50,899 bases of DNA from an uncultured Candidatus Saccharibacteria bacterium (GCA_947304135.1 CAMYZZ010000001.1:88872-139770), one strand, 5' to 3'. Shown: positions 9,667-18,634, numbered from the stretch's first letter. A program made the numbers and translations. The notes: generated from the letters alone by a model not told the origin.

Positions 9667-9721
9667 GTATCTATTATAGCACAGCTAGACCTGCCGGGCG
9701 GGCGCGGAAGGGGTGCCCAGG

Positions 9722-10894
9722 CTAGATCTTTTTTAGAATATCTATAACCTTGTCGATGTCAGACTCGCGAGTATGGTAGCCGAGCGAGAAGCGGATGAGT
9801 GGCGGATAGTGCTTGACGTGGTCAAGATAATAATGAACACAGAAATAACCGGTGCGAGCCATGATTCCCTCGTCGGCAAGGGCGGCGCCAAGCGTATGGC
9901 TATCGAAACCGACTTCTTTTTTGTCAACATAAAATGACATGGTGGAGGCTGGAGTTTTGTTGATTAGGTGCAGGTGCTTTTGGCCTTTGAGGAAATCGAA
10001 GAGCTTCTTTTCGCAATGTTCTAGGTTTTCTTTGTCGGCCTTAGTGCGAGAGTTTAGCCAGTCTATGGCGGCGCCAAGAGCGATAATCTCGCCCCAGGCC
10101 TGGAGGCCAGACTCAAATTGAGTGTAGGCGTGTTCTGGATTGTCTTTTGAGAGGAGGAAGGTTTCTTTGTCTACGTCGTCTACCATACCGCCGCCAATGA
10201 AATTGACGTCGATAAGTTTGGCAAAATCGCGACGAATGATGATGCCACCAAGAGACGGAGCGTACATTTTGTGGGCGGAAAAACAGATGGCGTCGGCCTC
10301 GGTCTTATGCAAAATATCTGAAGAATGCGCCATGGCCTGGGCGGCATCTATAATGATATAGCCACCGGATTTGTGGACTGCCTTGACAACGTCTTTGATA
10401 TTTATAAGCAAGCGGCCATCAATATTGGACGCACAGTTGACGACGACAAGAGCGTTTTTCGGAATATCCGCTAGTGGGAGTGAGCCATCGGCGTTTCTGG
10501 TGATAACTTTGCGTGGAAGATTGTTGCGCTTAGCACAAGAAATAGTAGAAAGAAATGGTGAGTTGTGTTCAATGTCTGATGTAACGATAGTTTTGATGCC
10601 AGCTGCCGCAATATTAATCTGACTGAGGAGAAGGTTTAGTCCATAGGTAGTATTGAGAGTAAAAGAAACAAAATATTTGCGTGGGCTGAGTTTTAAATAT
10701 TTTAGTAACTTGGCGCGAGTGGCCTCTACTTTTTCGTCAGTTTCGCGGCCCCACTGGTATTTGACACGCTCGCCGCAGGAATTGTGTTTAGTGTAATAAT
10801 TGTTCAAAGCATCAATTACTGGCTGCGGGCGAAGTGACTGGCAGGCAGAATCAAGATAAATATCGTTTTCGGATAGATAGGCAAAATCGTTCAT
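9722..10894 (-). CDS. Class V aminotransferase, cysteine desulfurase / selenocysteine lyase-like
   Basis: A 390-aa PLP enzyme of the SufS/NifS type that takes sulfur from cysteine to form a protein persulfide. Visible motifs: LDSACQSLRPQPV at the start, TSDIEHNSPFLS (PLP-contacting His region), IIDAAQAMAHS (Asp that pairs with the PLP nitrogen), FSAHKMYAPSLGG (the lysine binding PLP), and ARTGYFCVHYY near the C-terminus holding the candidate catalytic Cys. I start at the ATG at 10894 because TATAAT (10902-10907) lies 7 nt before it; the upstream in-frame ATG lies inside the promoter. It stands alone, without a SufU/IscU scaffold, so tRNA thiolation or general sulfur donation is as likely as Fe-S assembly. 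Confidence 0.87.
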   Translation of the reverse strand: MNDFAYLSENDIYLDSACQSLRPQPVIDALNNYYTKHNSCGERVKYQWGRETDEKVEATRAKLLKYLKLSPRKYFVSFTLNTTYGLNLLLSQINIAAAGIKTIVTSDIEHNSPFLSTISCAKRNNLPRKVITRNADGSLPLADIPKNALVVVNCASNIDGRLLINIKDVVKAVHKSGGYIIIDAAQAMAHSSDILHKTEADAICFSAHKMYAPSLGGIIIRRDFAKLIDVNFIGGGMVDDVDKETFLLSKDNPEHAYTQFESGLQAWGEIIALGAAIDWLNSRTKADKENLEHCEKKLFDFLKGQKHLHLINKTPASTMSFYVDKKEVGFDSHTLGAALADEGIMARTGYFCVHYYLDHVKHYPPLIRFSLGYHTRESDIDKVIDILKKI

Positions 10895-10915
10895 ATATAT
10901 TATTATAGCACGCAC

Positions 10916-10944
10916 AAAAAAGCACCGCGGGAAGTGGCGCTTTT
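10916..10944 (-). terminator. Rho-independent terminator of the LCP-lexA-GT2 operon
   Basis: On the minus strand an AAAAGCGCC / GGTGCTTTT stem (one G-U pair) with a short loop is followed by a T run, just after the stop of the glycosyltransferase at 10947. Confidence 0.6.
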
Positions 10945-10946
10945 AT

Positions 10947-11900
10947 TTATTTGAGGTTCTTGGATTTTTTACGATCAATAATATAGAGCGGGCGGCCCTG
11001 AGTCTCGGCATGGATATGAGAAATATAGAGAGCGATGGTAGCTTGGGAAATTAGCACGATGCCAACTAGGAAAGTGATAAAGATAGACATCTGGACGGCG
11101 CCGTTCCAGTAAAGATGGAGTGGGTCGCCAAGGATGTATTGGTTGATGATGCAAAAGAGGCCAAGACAGACAGAGAGAAAGGTGATGATTCCGCCGAGAT
11201 AACCAAGGATGACGAGCGGAGTGGTGGACATAGAAATGAAACTGTCCATGGCAAGGCGGAAAAGTTTTTTGAGACTATAGGAGGGCTTGCCAGCCATGCG
11301 GACGCCATAGGTATATTCTATGTATTGCTGGTTGAACCCAAGCCAATCAATGAGGCCGCGAGTGATGCGGTTGTGTTCCGAGAGATTATTGAACTCGTCT
11401 ATCACAACACGGTCTATTAGGCGGAAGTCGGTGCTGCCTGGAACGGTGTGCTTGTTCCCCATTTTGCGAAGGAGGAAGTAAAAAAGTTTGCTGCCGAGCT
11501 TCTGGATAAAGCCGTGCTTGGTGTAATGATCGCGGACGCCAGTGACGATCTCGGCGCCGTCTTCCCATTTTTTGATAAACTTTGGAATGAGTTCTGGAGG
11601 TTGCTGGCCGTCGGCATCGATGGTGATGGCGGCATCGCCTTCTGCGATTTTGAGACCAGCAGAAAGGGCTGGCTCTTTGCCAAAGTTGCGCGAGAGCGCG
11701 ACAACCTTGAACATTGGGTCTTTTTCTGCAAAGGATTGGAGAATTTTGAGCGAATCGTCGGTGGAGCCGTCATCAACAAGGATAATCTCGGTTTTGTAAT
11801 CCTTGATATCAGAGACAACCGGAAGTAGTTTTTTGTCCAAAAAATCTTTTATCCCTTCTGACTCGTTGTGGACTGGGATAATAATAGAGAGTTTTTTCAT
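10947..11900 (-). CDS. Polyprenyl-phosphate glycosyltransferase (GtrB/DPM1-like GT2) with two C-terminal helices
   Basis: A 317-aa membrane GT2 of the type that loads a sugar onto undecaprenyl phosphate at the cytoplasmic face, providing donors for GT-C enzymes such as YfhO proteins. Core motifs: IIIPVHNESEGI (6-17), LVDDGSTDDSL (41-51), ALSRNFGKEPALSAG with the phosphate-contacting Arg, and the metal-binding DADGQ at 95-99. After residue ~225 two helices (PLVILGYLGGIITFLSVC; AVQMSIFITFLVGIVLISQ) match the GtrB topology. GAGG precedes the ATG and it follows the LexA-like gene by 2 nt, as last gene of a three-gene operon with an LCP ligase. It could supply the lipid-linked sugar used by the YfhO protein at 2179 (inference). 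Confidence 0.9.
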   Translation of the reverse strand: MKKLSIIIPVHNESEGIKDFLDKKLLPVVSDIKDYKTEIILVDDGSTDDSLKILQSFAEKDPMFKVVALSRNFGKEPALSAGLKIAEGDAAITIDADGQQPPELIPKFIKKWEDGAEIVTGVRDHYTKHGFIQKLGSKLFYFLLRKMGNKHTVPGSTDFRLIDRVVIDEFNNLSEHNRITRGLIDWLGFNQQYIEYTYGVRMAGKPSYSLKKLFRLAMDSFISMSTTPLVILGYLGGIITFLSVCLGLFCIINQYILGDPLHLYWNGAVQMSIFITFLVGIVLISQATIALYISHIHAETQGRPLYIIDRKKSKNLK

Positions 11901-11902
11901 AA

Positions 11903-12238
11903 TTATTCCTCGGATTCAGATAAATCTATGTCTAATATTTTAGCAGATTTTCGGAGAATTTCAAGCTCCTCCTCTGTGGCGGTGGCCATTTTTTGGCGGA
12001 AAAGCGCGACGGTTTCTGGGTAGGTAATGTCTACTACTTCTAGAGAACGGGCGGCTTTAGGAGACTTCCTGAGAGCGCCCAGAGTGATAAGGTTGTCAAT
12101 ATGTTCGGCAACAGCGGAAACAGACGAGAGGCCAAGGCCGGCGCAGACCTCGCGGTAGGTTGGTGAGGTGCCGTGGTCTTTGACGTATTCGGCGATGTAA
12201 TCGTAGACGAGCTTTTGTTTTTTAGTTAGTTTGATCAT
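11903..12238 (-). CDS. LexA-like winged-helix DNA-binding protein lacking the S24 autoprotease domain
   Basis: A 111-aa protein whose first ~70 residues are a LexA N-terminal DNA-binding domain (PF01726 type): LTKKQKLVYDYIAEY, the helix-turn-helix around TSPTYREVCAGLGLSSVSAVAEHIDNL (24-50), and the wing GALRKSPKAARSLEV. The recognition helix (SSVSAV) resembles Bacillus LexA more than E. coli LexA. Full LexA is about 200 aa with a self-cleaving Ser-Lys peptidase; here only ~40 acidic residues follow and no cleavage site or catalytic Ser/Lys is present, so RecA-stimulated self-cleavage is impossible. Its start overlaps the end of the LCP gene by 17 nt, so it is translated with the envelope operon. 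A matching LexA-type palindrome sits between dnaA and dnaN at 25421-25434. Confidence 0.85.
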   Translation of the reverse strand: MIKLTKKQKLVYDYIAEYVKDHGTSPTYREVCAGLGLSSVSAVAEHIDNLITLGALRKSPKAARSLEVVDITYPETVALFRQKMATATEEELEILRKSAKILDIDLSESEE

Positions 12239-13916
12239 TGTTCTTTTCTCCTAGGATGATTACAAAATCGTAGCCATCTGCGTTGATGCCAGCTGGGAGC
12301 TCTGCGGCTGGGCGTGGCTCAGCAACGAGTTCTTCTTTCAGTATAATCAGCGAGCCGGTCTTGCCGTCGGTCATCTGGTAGAGATAGGCTGGCTCTGTGT
12401 ACTCGCCGGCAGGAGCGTCAGCAACGTCAACATTCTTGAATCCAGCATTTTCTAGTTCGGCCTGTTTGGTGCCGGCGAGGCCGTTGACGCCAGAGCCGTT
12501 CAAGACGAGGACATGGGCGTCTTCGCGGGTGGCAGGATTGCTGGAAGTCATCTGGTGGACATATTCTTGAATCTTAGAATAGTCACGGGTGCCAGCAGCT
12601 GGGACGACATAAGAGATGCCGTTCATATTGGCGGTGGAGAGATAATAAATACCATTTATGTAATCTACGAGTGGAATTTGGCGGACGCTATCCATGGAGG
12701 TGTCTTTGGCTAGATAGAAGACAGACTTGAGCTCATCCAAAGAGAAGTTCATGCGGACGTTATCGCCAATGACATCAACAAGTTTCAACACCGTGCCAAG
12801 ATCTACGCCGCCTTCCATAATTTTCTTTTGAAGTGCAGCAAGGATTTTTTGCTGAGATGCGCCACGGGTAAAATCGCCGGCCGCAGTGCCATGGCGAGCG
12901 CGGGCAAGGGCCACGGCATGCCAACCATCAAGAGTGACAGGTTCGCCGGCCTTGATATAGGTGCCGGTCCAATCGTCCTCAATATCCTCGTCCAAGGTGA
13001 CAGTGATGCCGCCAACGCCATCAACTAACTGCATCAAAGCACCCCAGTTGACGTGGACCCAATATTGAATATCCATGTCAAAAATTTCGGAAATAGTGTT
13101 CTGCAAAGCCTCGGCGCCAGATTTTTCGTCGTCGCCATATAGGTTAGAGCAATAGTAGACCTCGTTGACTTTGCCGGTGGCGGTGCAGGTGTTGCCAACA
13201 TAGAGATCACGAGGGAGGCTAACCATGGCAACATCATTGCTATCTTGGTCTACTGACAATAGCATGATAGAGTCTGTTAGCTGGGCTCCGTCGTGGACGT
13301 AATCACCATCGGTGCCTTCCATGTCAAAACCAGAGGTGCCAAAGATCAGGACATTGGTGCGGCCGTTTTTGTCGGTTTTTAGATCTACGTTGCTACCGAT
13401 AGCACCGATAAATTCTATCAGGCCAGAGTTACCGCCGGTGAGTTTAGAAATAAGACTATTGCCCCAAATCGCAAGGGCGCCAGCGCTAACAACGAGGATA
13501 GCTAGGACAGCAATGGCAAAATTGCGGAACTTGTGAGATTTCTTAGCTTTCTTGTGTTTTAGCTTGCCCTTTTTAAGCTTTGGTTGCTCGGAAAGGTCGC
13601 GTTTTTTGAGAGAATAATCAGGTTTTAGGTCTTTTGAGGATAAGTCAAATTCTAAAGTAGAAACTGGGGTGAGAAAATCTGAGGTGGCCTTGGCACGGAG
13701 CTCTTCCCTATCTAGTTCTAGCTCTTCTTGACCAATACTAGTTGGGGCTGGGCGGCGAACTTTGACCGGGCGAGGGGCCTGGCGCATGTGTTGCGCGCGT
13801 TTGATTTTTTCGGCTTGGCGACGCTCAGATTTGGTTGCACCAAAACCTACCGTCCTCCTAGATGGATCAACGGTACGCACTCTCATGCCATCAATGGTCC
13901 TCGCAGTTTTCTCCAT
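12222..13916 (-). CDS. LytR-CpsA-Psr (LCP) family wall-polymer ligase with LytR C-terminal domain
   Basis: A 564-aa protein that would attach undecaprenyl-linked glycopolymers to peptidoglycan. A basic, disordered cytoplasmic tail of ~130 residues (with KKGKLKHKKAKKSHK) precedes one helix (FAIAVLAILVVSAGALAIW). The LCP domain (about 185-415) shows the hallmark NVLIFGTSGFD, LTDSIMLLSVD, VSLPRDLYV (Arg contacting pyrophosphate) and ARARHGTAAGDFTRGASQQKIL (second Arg cluster). The C-terminal ~90 residues (VLVLNGSGVNGLAGTKQAELENAGF) are a LytR_C domain. TATAAT stands 8 nt before the ATG (leaderless geometry). It heads the operon with the LexA-like protein and GtrB-like transferase, linking polymer synthesis and anchoring. 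Confidence 0.93.
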   Translation of the reverse strand: MEKTARTIDGMRVRTVDPSRRTVGFGATKSERRQAEKIKRAQHMRQAPRPVKVRRPAPTSIGQEELELDREELRAKATSDFLTPVSTLEFDLSSKDLKPDYSLKKRDLSEQPKLKKGKLKHKKAKKSHKFRNFAIAVLAILVVSAGALAIWGNSLISKLTGGNSGLIEFIGAIGSNVDLKTDKNGRTNVLIFGTSGFDMEGTDGDYVHDGAQLTDSIMLLSVDQDSNDVAMVSLPRDLYVGNTCTATGKVNEVYYCSNLYGDDEKSGAEALQNTISEIFDMDIQYWVHVNWGALMQLVDGVGGITVTLDEDIEDDWTGTYIKAGEPVTLDGWHAVALARARHGTAAGDFTRGASQQKILAALQKKIMEGGVDLGTVLKLVDVIGDNVRMNFSLDELKSVFYLAKDTSMDSVRQIPLVDYINGIYYLSTANMNGISYVVPAAGTRDYSKIQEYVHQMTSSNPATREDAHVLVLNGSGVNGLAGTKQAELENAGFKNVDVADAPAGEYTEPAYLYQMTDGKTGSLIILKEELVAEPRPAAELPAGINADGYDFVIILGEKNNDQTN

Positions 13917-14011
13917 TACATATAATTATAGCATGAGCGGGAAGGTTTTGGGAAGAAATTGTGGGAAAACTTGAGGCTTGGCGTAGTCTCAAAAAACCCG
14001 GGTCCTGGCTA

Positions 14012-14117
14012 GACACGAATTTCCGACTGCCGACTAGAAACTAGAAAATAAATCATTACATGACTTATTTTCTAGTTTCTAATCTTCTTACGTTCAAAGG
14101 CAGTCGGAAATTGTGTC
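14012..14117. repeat. Nested palindromic element (outer and inner inverted repeats)
   Basis: Outer arms 14012-14031 (GACACGAATTTCCGACTGCC) and 14099-14117 are inverted copies differing by one base gap. Inner arms 14032-14051 (GACTAGAAACTAGAAAATAA) and 14065-14084 are inverted copies with one mismatch. The loop is 13 nt and a 14-nt one-sided bulge (14085-14098) separates inner and outer right arms. A short GGCGTAG/CTACGCC pair lies further out. It occupies the gap between the convergence-side end of the 1309-aa surface protein and the LCP promoter. It lacks the simple T-tract of a terminator, though it could still stop transcription; a non-autonomous mobile palindrome is the alternative. Confidence 0.85.
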
Positions 14118-14131
14118 TACGCCACCCGGTT

Positions 14132-17100
14132 TTAGCGAGCTGTGCATCTTACGGATAGCCCCTTTACTAATCCCCAGCGTGAGGTTGGAGAAATTCCCTC
14201 CGGTTCAATGCGAAGCCACAATATGCGAGCATTCTGCGCAAACTGTTCGCTACTATCATCTTTATAGCTTGTCCAATAATACGCCTGTTGTCCTTGGTTC
14301 TGCATTATTCCTGATGAGGAGGCAATGCCTCCAGCCAGTTGAAGGTTGACGGGTGAAGTAGTCAACTCGGCTAAAGTTTTGTATTCTTTTGTAATCGAGC
14401 TAAATGTCGATGGGAGCTTCCACCCCTTAGGACATATTGACTCTTGCGCTATCGCTCGCGGCGTAGGTGTATCATAGGTACCTGATGACGCTGTTGCTGT
14501 ATACCAATTGTAATATGCGCCATAATCGCTATTGCCGCTGTCATACATGATTGCTTTATCTGTGCAGCTTGCTGCATCCTCCGTGCACCAGTGGGTCACA
14601 CTAGGGTCGGTCGACGCTGGGACACTGAAAGACTTTCCACTTGCTATATCTGAATTTGAGGAAGTTATCGTTAGTGGCCCAACCAAGCGGAGATTCTCTG
14701 TCATCCAGCAGTTTTCGTCGGCGAGTTTGGCGACAGTGTAGGTGTTGTCGTCGCGGACATCGGTTAAGGTCTTGGTGCCGCCGACGTTCATGGCGTTACA
14801 GACGGAGGTTTGCATTTGCTGCATCTGGGTGATGTTTGACGGCGTGCGGAGGATATAGTATTTCTGAGCGGTGTTAGTTTTTACTCTAGTCTCAATTCCC
14901 GCGCTTGATGCTGTGAACGTCAGTATGTTTACAGTATTACTATCAACTTCTGTTGACGACCATGCTGCTGGCCCTACCCATCCAGTAGCAGTTTTTAGTG
15001 CACCGTCTGACCCATATATAGTAATGAGGTTCTCGAATTCTGCCTTTGTTGGAAGGGTGGCTCCTGCCGGACTCGTTGACATGGCACTGCTCCATGTAGT
15101 GCTTCCACCATTCATAGTATAACAGTTCCCGTCGGCGAGCTTCTTATATCTTGTTGTAGCATCCGCATAGAACCCTGCGCCCGTTACTGACGACTCGCAA
15201 GAAGCTATAGCCGGTAGATATCCAGGGGTAATCGTAAGGTCAAGGTCTCCGCTTGTCACGCTATTATTTGTAACCGTTATTGTCTGTTCTTCTGTATGGC
15301 TTTGCCCTGTACTATAGCCGGAACACGTAAACCCAGTTGGGCAGGTAACCGAATCTAGATATACACCCGTAGCAGGGGTGACCGTTATCGATACGCTTCT
15401 ACCTTTTCGCACGCTGATCTTTTTCCCGTTCACTGAACTGCCTGAAACTTTTACAGCCATAGCAGTACTCGTAGAAGTAGATGGGATTCCTGTGATATTA
15501 GGCACGAGGTTCGTAGTAGCTACATTTGCGATGCAACGCACTTGCGTACCGCGATACTTTTCCAAGAAATTATATGGGTTGACTTGGAGATTGGCAGTTG
15601 GATTAATGGCCAGTGTCCACGATTGATTTACTGTAGCAGTGGCTGTGCTAGACCAATAATAGCCTTGTGCCACCCCAAAAAAGGAATTCCGGCTCTCTGT
15701 GGCGTACCAGCCATAGAAGCCCTCCGATACGAAGTTTGGATTCGGGGATTGAATTTTTTCCGCCGTATCATAATATCCCTTTAGCCCAACATACTCCGAG
15801 TTTCTCGGCAATCTCCAGCCTTTAGGGCAGATTGATGAGGTTGCGTCTGCTCCACTAGCCATGGAACGAGTTCCGGTTCCGGCCGTAGCGGCATACCAGT
15901 TATACATGTAGCCTTTTCGTTTATCAAGAGCGCCATATATACCGTTAAACACGTAAACTGCATTAATACATTCATCGGTGTTATCAGCACACCATTGCGC
16001 ATCAGTATTCTGTAGTGTAAAACTAGATGATACATCGGAATCATCTGGAGTCAATACAATTCCCGTGCCCGCGTTAAGCCTTAGACTTTCCGTCATCCAG
16101 CAGTTGCCATCATTTAGCCTTACTACTAGGTAATCCTTGTGGACGTTTTCTCTTATGTCGACTAATCGCGCTGAGGAACCAATGCCTACATTATCACATA
16201 TAGTCCCTGTCATTTCTTGCATGTAGCTAATGCTAGCAAATGTCGCAGTCTCGCAAACTGCGTAAAAAGTAGTGTCTTCCGTAATAGTAATAGGAGTAAC
16301 AGCGCCACCAACGTACTTGGTACCAGATGCGGAACCTTTAGCCCATTTACAAGTATATCCGTCTTTCATAATAATCGGGAGCTTGAACCCATCTGAGGTG
16401 GTACTATACTGCGCAGTGAGCGTACCATTGCCTGCAGCGTAGGTATAAGTGCCACCTACAAATGTGCCGGAGCCGCTTAGCGACCAGGAAGTAAAGGAGC
16501 GATTGGCACTAGTTGGAGAAGCAGTATAAGTTGCGCCTTGACCGTTATCGTTATATGTTATAGTGTATTTTGCGCCGGCGGTTGGATTGGAGATAGTTTT
16601 GGTAGTGCCGTAGTTTTGGGAGAAATTCTGGCTACTGGTGGAGCCGCCCCAAGTACCACCGTTCGGGTTGACGGTGAGGGTATATTGGTTGACTGTGCAA
16701 ACGACATAAAATTCCGTATTGGCAGAGATTGTAACGTTTGCTTCCCCACTAGTATGAGAGGTGCCAGAGGCGGAACCTTCGTGCCAAGTACAGGTATGTC
16801 CGGTTTTGGTGACTTGCGGGAGGTTGAAGGTGTCTGATGTGGTATTATATCCAGCAGTTAAGGTGTCGCTAGCGATATTATAGGTATACGTGTTCGTAGT
16901 TGTATCGAAGGAGCCAGATGGGGAGCCACCACCAGTGGCTGTTAGGGACCAGCCGATGAAGGCTCTATTGATACTGGTTGGGGCTGGTGGGTTAGGACTG
17001 TAGGTTGCGCCTTGGGAATTGTCGTTGTAGGAGATGGTGTAGGAGGCTGACGGATTAGCTATAACCTTTGTATCTCCATAGTCTCCTGGGAAGGTCTGCG

Positions 17101-18061
17101 TAGAAGTGGAGCCGCTCCAGGTACCACCATTTGGATCTACTGTGAGAGTGGAGTTTATGATAGTCCAGCTAGCAACTAGCTCTAGAGAGCCAGACATTGT
17201 GGATGTAGATGGGTCAGCATAGACGGTGACGTTTTCTCCTGGGAGATATGGATTTTCTACACTTCCTTTCTCTCCTGGTTCAGCGTCTTCGTCAATAAAT
17301 CCGTTGAAGCTGTACCCAGTTTTGAGTGGTGGATTGGTTGGAAGAGTAAACGTATATGATGCGGCAGCTGCAGTAACGCTCCTGGTGGCATAGTCGCCTG
17401 GAGTTTGTTCTGAGCCTCCGTTTAGGTCAAAGGAGAGTGTATACCCGATGGACTCTGCATTGGCGATAGCAGTGAAGAGGAGTTGGTTGGTATAGGAACC
17501 GGCAGTGATGGTAGTATCTACGCCAACATTAATATCTACGTTAGACTTTGTAGAAGTGGTTGGCTCTAGGAGGTAACCAATCTGGTCTGGATTGCCATGG
17601 GCTGGGACTACCGTGGCAGTAGATGTAGCAGGGTTGACATAGTTCCAGAAGTTCTTGTTAGAAGAAGTACTGGTGGAGGTTGGAATAACGTGGGAATCTG
17701 CAGTGTCTCCTTGGACTAGGTCTGTAGTGTATTGGTTGTTGTGGTCTTTGCCATTAGCCTCTACATAGAGTTTGTAGCCGGTGATGTTACTGGTAGATAC
17801 GTCTACAATGGCGCGTTTGGTGGAGGTGACACCGGTGGCGGTTGGGGTGAGGTCAAATGAGAGGAGGGAGAGGTCGGAGGTGGCGGTGCTATCTAGGATA
17901 CGGACGGAGATGGAGTTGCCGAGAGTGAGGTTAACGTCTAAGGATTTGCTGGTCTGGTCGGCGAAAGCGGGAGTGGATGCGGCAATGCCAAGTGTGGCAA
18001 TAGCGCAAAAAGCGACAAATGATTTTAGTAGTTTAGAAAACAGTGTATCTGTTACTATCAT
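14132..18061 (-). CDS. Large secreted surface protein with InlB-type repeats and two FISUMP domains
   Basis: A 1309-aa exported protein. Signal peptide at residues ~8-35 (LLKSFVAFCAIATLGIAASTPAFA). An N-terminal beta-rich domain (36-200) is followed by three Listeria-Bacteroides (InlB B/Flg_new-like) repeats near 210, 305 and 462, recognisable by DLNGG / DPNGGTW / NPNGGTW. Two Fibrobacter major paralogous (FISUMP) domains start near 613 and 1077, each with the cysteine pattern MQxM...C, NCWMTE(S/N)LRL, WC...C, YNWYTAT/YNWYAAT, SICPKGW(R/K)LP and a C-terminal VRC. A shorter FISUMP-like segment lies between (DGNCYTM...LPTKAEFENL). No LPXTG or C-terminal helix is seen, so anchoring is unclear. 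FISUMP and InlB repeats are linked to surface adhesion; adhesion to the host bacterium is inferred. A jag terminator separates it from the next operon. Confidence 0.88.
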   Translation of the reverse strand: MIVTDTLFSKLLKSFVAFCAIATLGIAASTPAFADQTSKSLDVNLTLGNSISVRILDSTATSDLSLLSFDLTPTATGVTSTKRAIVDVSTSNITGYKLYVEANGKDHNNQYTTDLVQGDTADSHVIPTSTSTSSNKNFWNYVNPATSTATVVPAHGNPDQIGYLLEPTTSTKSNVDINVGVDTTITAGSYTNQLLFTAIANAESIGYTLSFDLNGGSEQTPGDYATRSVTAAAASYTFTLPTNPPLKTGYSFNGFIDEDAEPGEKGSVENPYLPGENVTVYADPSTSTMSGSLELVASWTIINSTLTVDPNGGTWSGSTSTQTFPGDYGDTKVIANPSASYTISYNDNSQGATYSPNPPAPTSINRAFIGWSLTATGGGSPSGSFDTTTNTYTYNIASDTLTAGYNTTSDTFNLPQVTKTGHTCTWHEGSASGTSHTSGEANVTISANTEFYVVCTVNQYTLTVNPNGGTWGGSTSSQNFSQNYGTTKTISNPTAGAKYTITYNDNGQGATYTASPTSANRSFTSWSLSGSGTFVGGTYTYAAGNGTLTAQYSTTSDGFKLPIIMKDGYTCKWAKGSASGTKYVGGAVTPITITEDTTFYAVCETATFASISYMQEMTGTICDNVGIGSSARLVDIRENVHKDYLVVRLNDGNCWMTESLRLNAGTGIVLTPDDSDVSSSFTLQNTDAQWCADNTDECINAVYVFNGIYGALDKRKGYMYNWYAATAGTGTRSMASGADATSSICPKGWRLPRNSEYVGLKGYYDTAEKIQSPNPNFVSEGFYGWYATESRNSFFGVAQGYYWSSTATATVNQSWTLAINPTANLQVNPYNFLEKYRGTQVRCIANVATTNLVPNITGIPSTSTSTAMAVKVSGSSVNGKKISVRKGRSVSITVTPATGVYLDSVTCPTGFTCSGYSTGQSHTEEQTITVTNNSVTSGDLDLTITPGYLPAIASCESSVTGAGFYADATTRYKKLADGNCYTMNGGSTTWSSAMSTSPAGATLPTKAEFENLITIYGSDGALKTATGWVGPAAWSSTEVDSNTVNILTFTASSAGIETRVKTNTAQKYYILRTPSNITQMQQMQTSVCNAMNVGGTKTLTDVRDDNTYTVAKLADENCWMTENLRLVGPLTITSSNSDIASGKSFSVPASTDPSVTHWCTEDAASCTDKAIMYDSGNSDYGAYYNWYTATASSGTYDTPTPRAIAQESICPKGWKLPSTFSSITKEYKTLAELTTSPVNLQLAGGIASSSGIMQNQGQQAYYWTSYKDDSSEQFAQNARILWLRIEPEGISPTSRWGLVKGLSVRCTAR

Positions 18062-18110
18062 TAAAATTAACCCTATATATGACGTTTAGCAATTTTATTA
18101 TAGCAAGCAT

Positions 18111-18146
18111 AAAAAATAAGCACAAGAGCTTTGTGCTTATTTTTTC
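18111..18146 (-). terminator. Terminator after jag
   Basis: A near-perfect inverted repeat, AAAAAATAAGCACAA / TTGTGCTTATTTTTT with a short loop, stands just downstream of the jag stop. It ends the rnpA-yidC-jag transcript on the minus strand and its symmetry could serve both directions. Confidence 0.85.
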
Positions 18147-18155
18147 TGGTTGCTT

Positions 18156-18632
18156 TTATTCTTCGGAGGAGCCGTCATCTGTTGGCTCGATGACGAGCTG
18201 ACGTTCGCGACCTTCACCCTCGGAGTGGGTGGAGATGCCGGAGTAATCCTCGGCAAGTTTGTGGACGACGCGGCGGTCGGCCGGAGAGAGGTCTAGGCGC
18301 ATTGGCTGGCCGGTCTCGCGGACTTTTTTGATCCAGCCCTCGGCTTTCTCGGCGATGCGGTCGGCGCGCTGACGCTTGTAATCCGCAACGTCGACGTTGA
18401 CACGGGTGACCTCGGCGCCTTTGGCGGTGAGAGCCTGAGAGACGACATATTGGAGGGCACGCAAGTTGTCGGCGTTCCTACCGATTAGAAGCGAGTTCAT
18501 TGAGGTGGATGGGACGGAAAGCTGGATGACTTCGTCGTCTATTGTGGAGTCTACGGCTACGTTGATACCAAAGAAGCTGAGCAGATCTTCTACGTATTTG
18601 GTCGCAAAGCGAACTGATTCATCTCTATCCAT
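18156..18632 (-). CDS. jag: Jag / KhpB RNA-binding protein (KH + R3H)
   Basis: A 158-aa RNA-binding protein normally encoded next to yidC. The KH domain (about 35-95) has the GxxG-like loop IGRNADNLRALQYVVSQAL, and the C-terminal R3H domain shows LSPADRRVVHKLAEDYSGISTHSEGEGRERQLVI with the conserved R-x3-H (RRVVH). The N-terminal Jag_N domain of Firmicute homologues is absent, as is usual for short versions. GGAG lies 9 nt upstream of the ATG, and the gene begins 2 nt after the yidC stop, so it is cotranscribed. Proposed family roles: RNA chaperoning tied to cell division and membrane-protein insertion. Confidence 0.93.
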   Translation of the reverse strand: MDRDESVRFATKYVEDLLSFFGINVAVDSTIDDEVIQLSVPSTSMNSLLIGRNADNLRALQYVVSQALTAKGAEVTRVNVDVADYKRQRADRIAEKAEGWIKKVRETGQPMRLDLSPADRRVVHKLAEDYSGISTHSEGEGRERQLVIEPTDDGSSEE

Positions 18633-18634
18633 TG

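Noticed and set aside
10895-10915. Upstream start for the cysteine desulfurase-like gene
   Set aside because: Its codons are the TATAAT promoter itself; MNDFAYL at 10894 fits the family start.
14012-14117. Integron attC site
   Set aside because: Palindromic, but without the conserved RYYYAAC/GTTRRRY core sites and with no integrase gene nearby.
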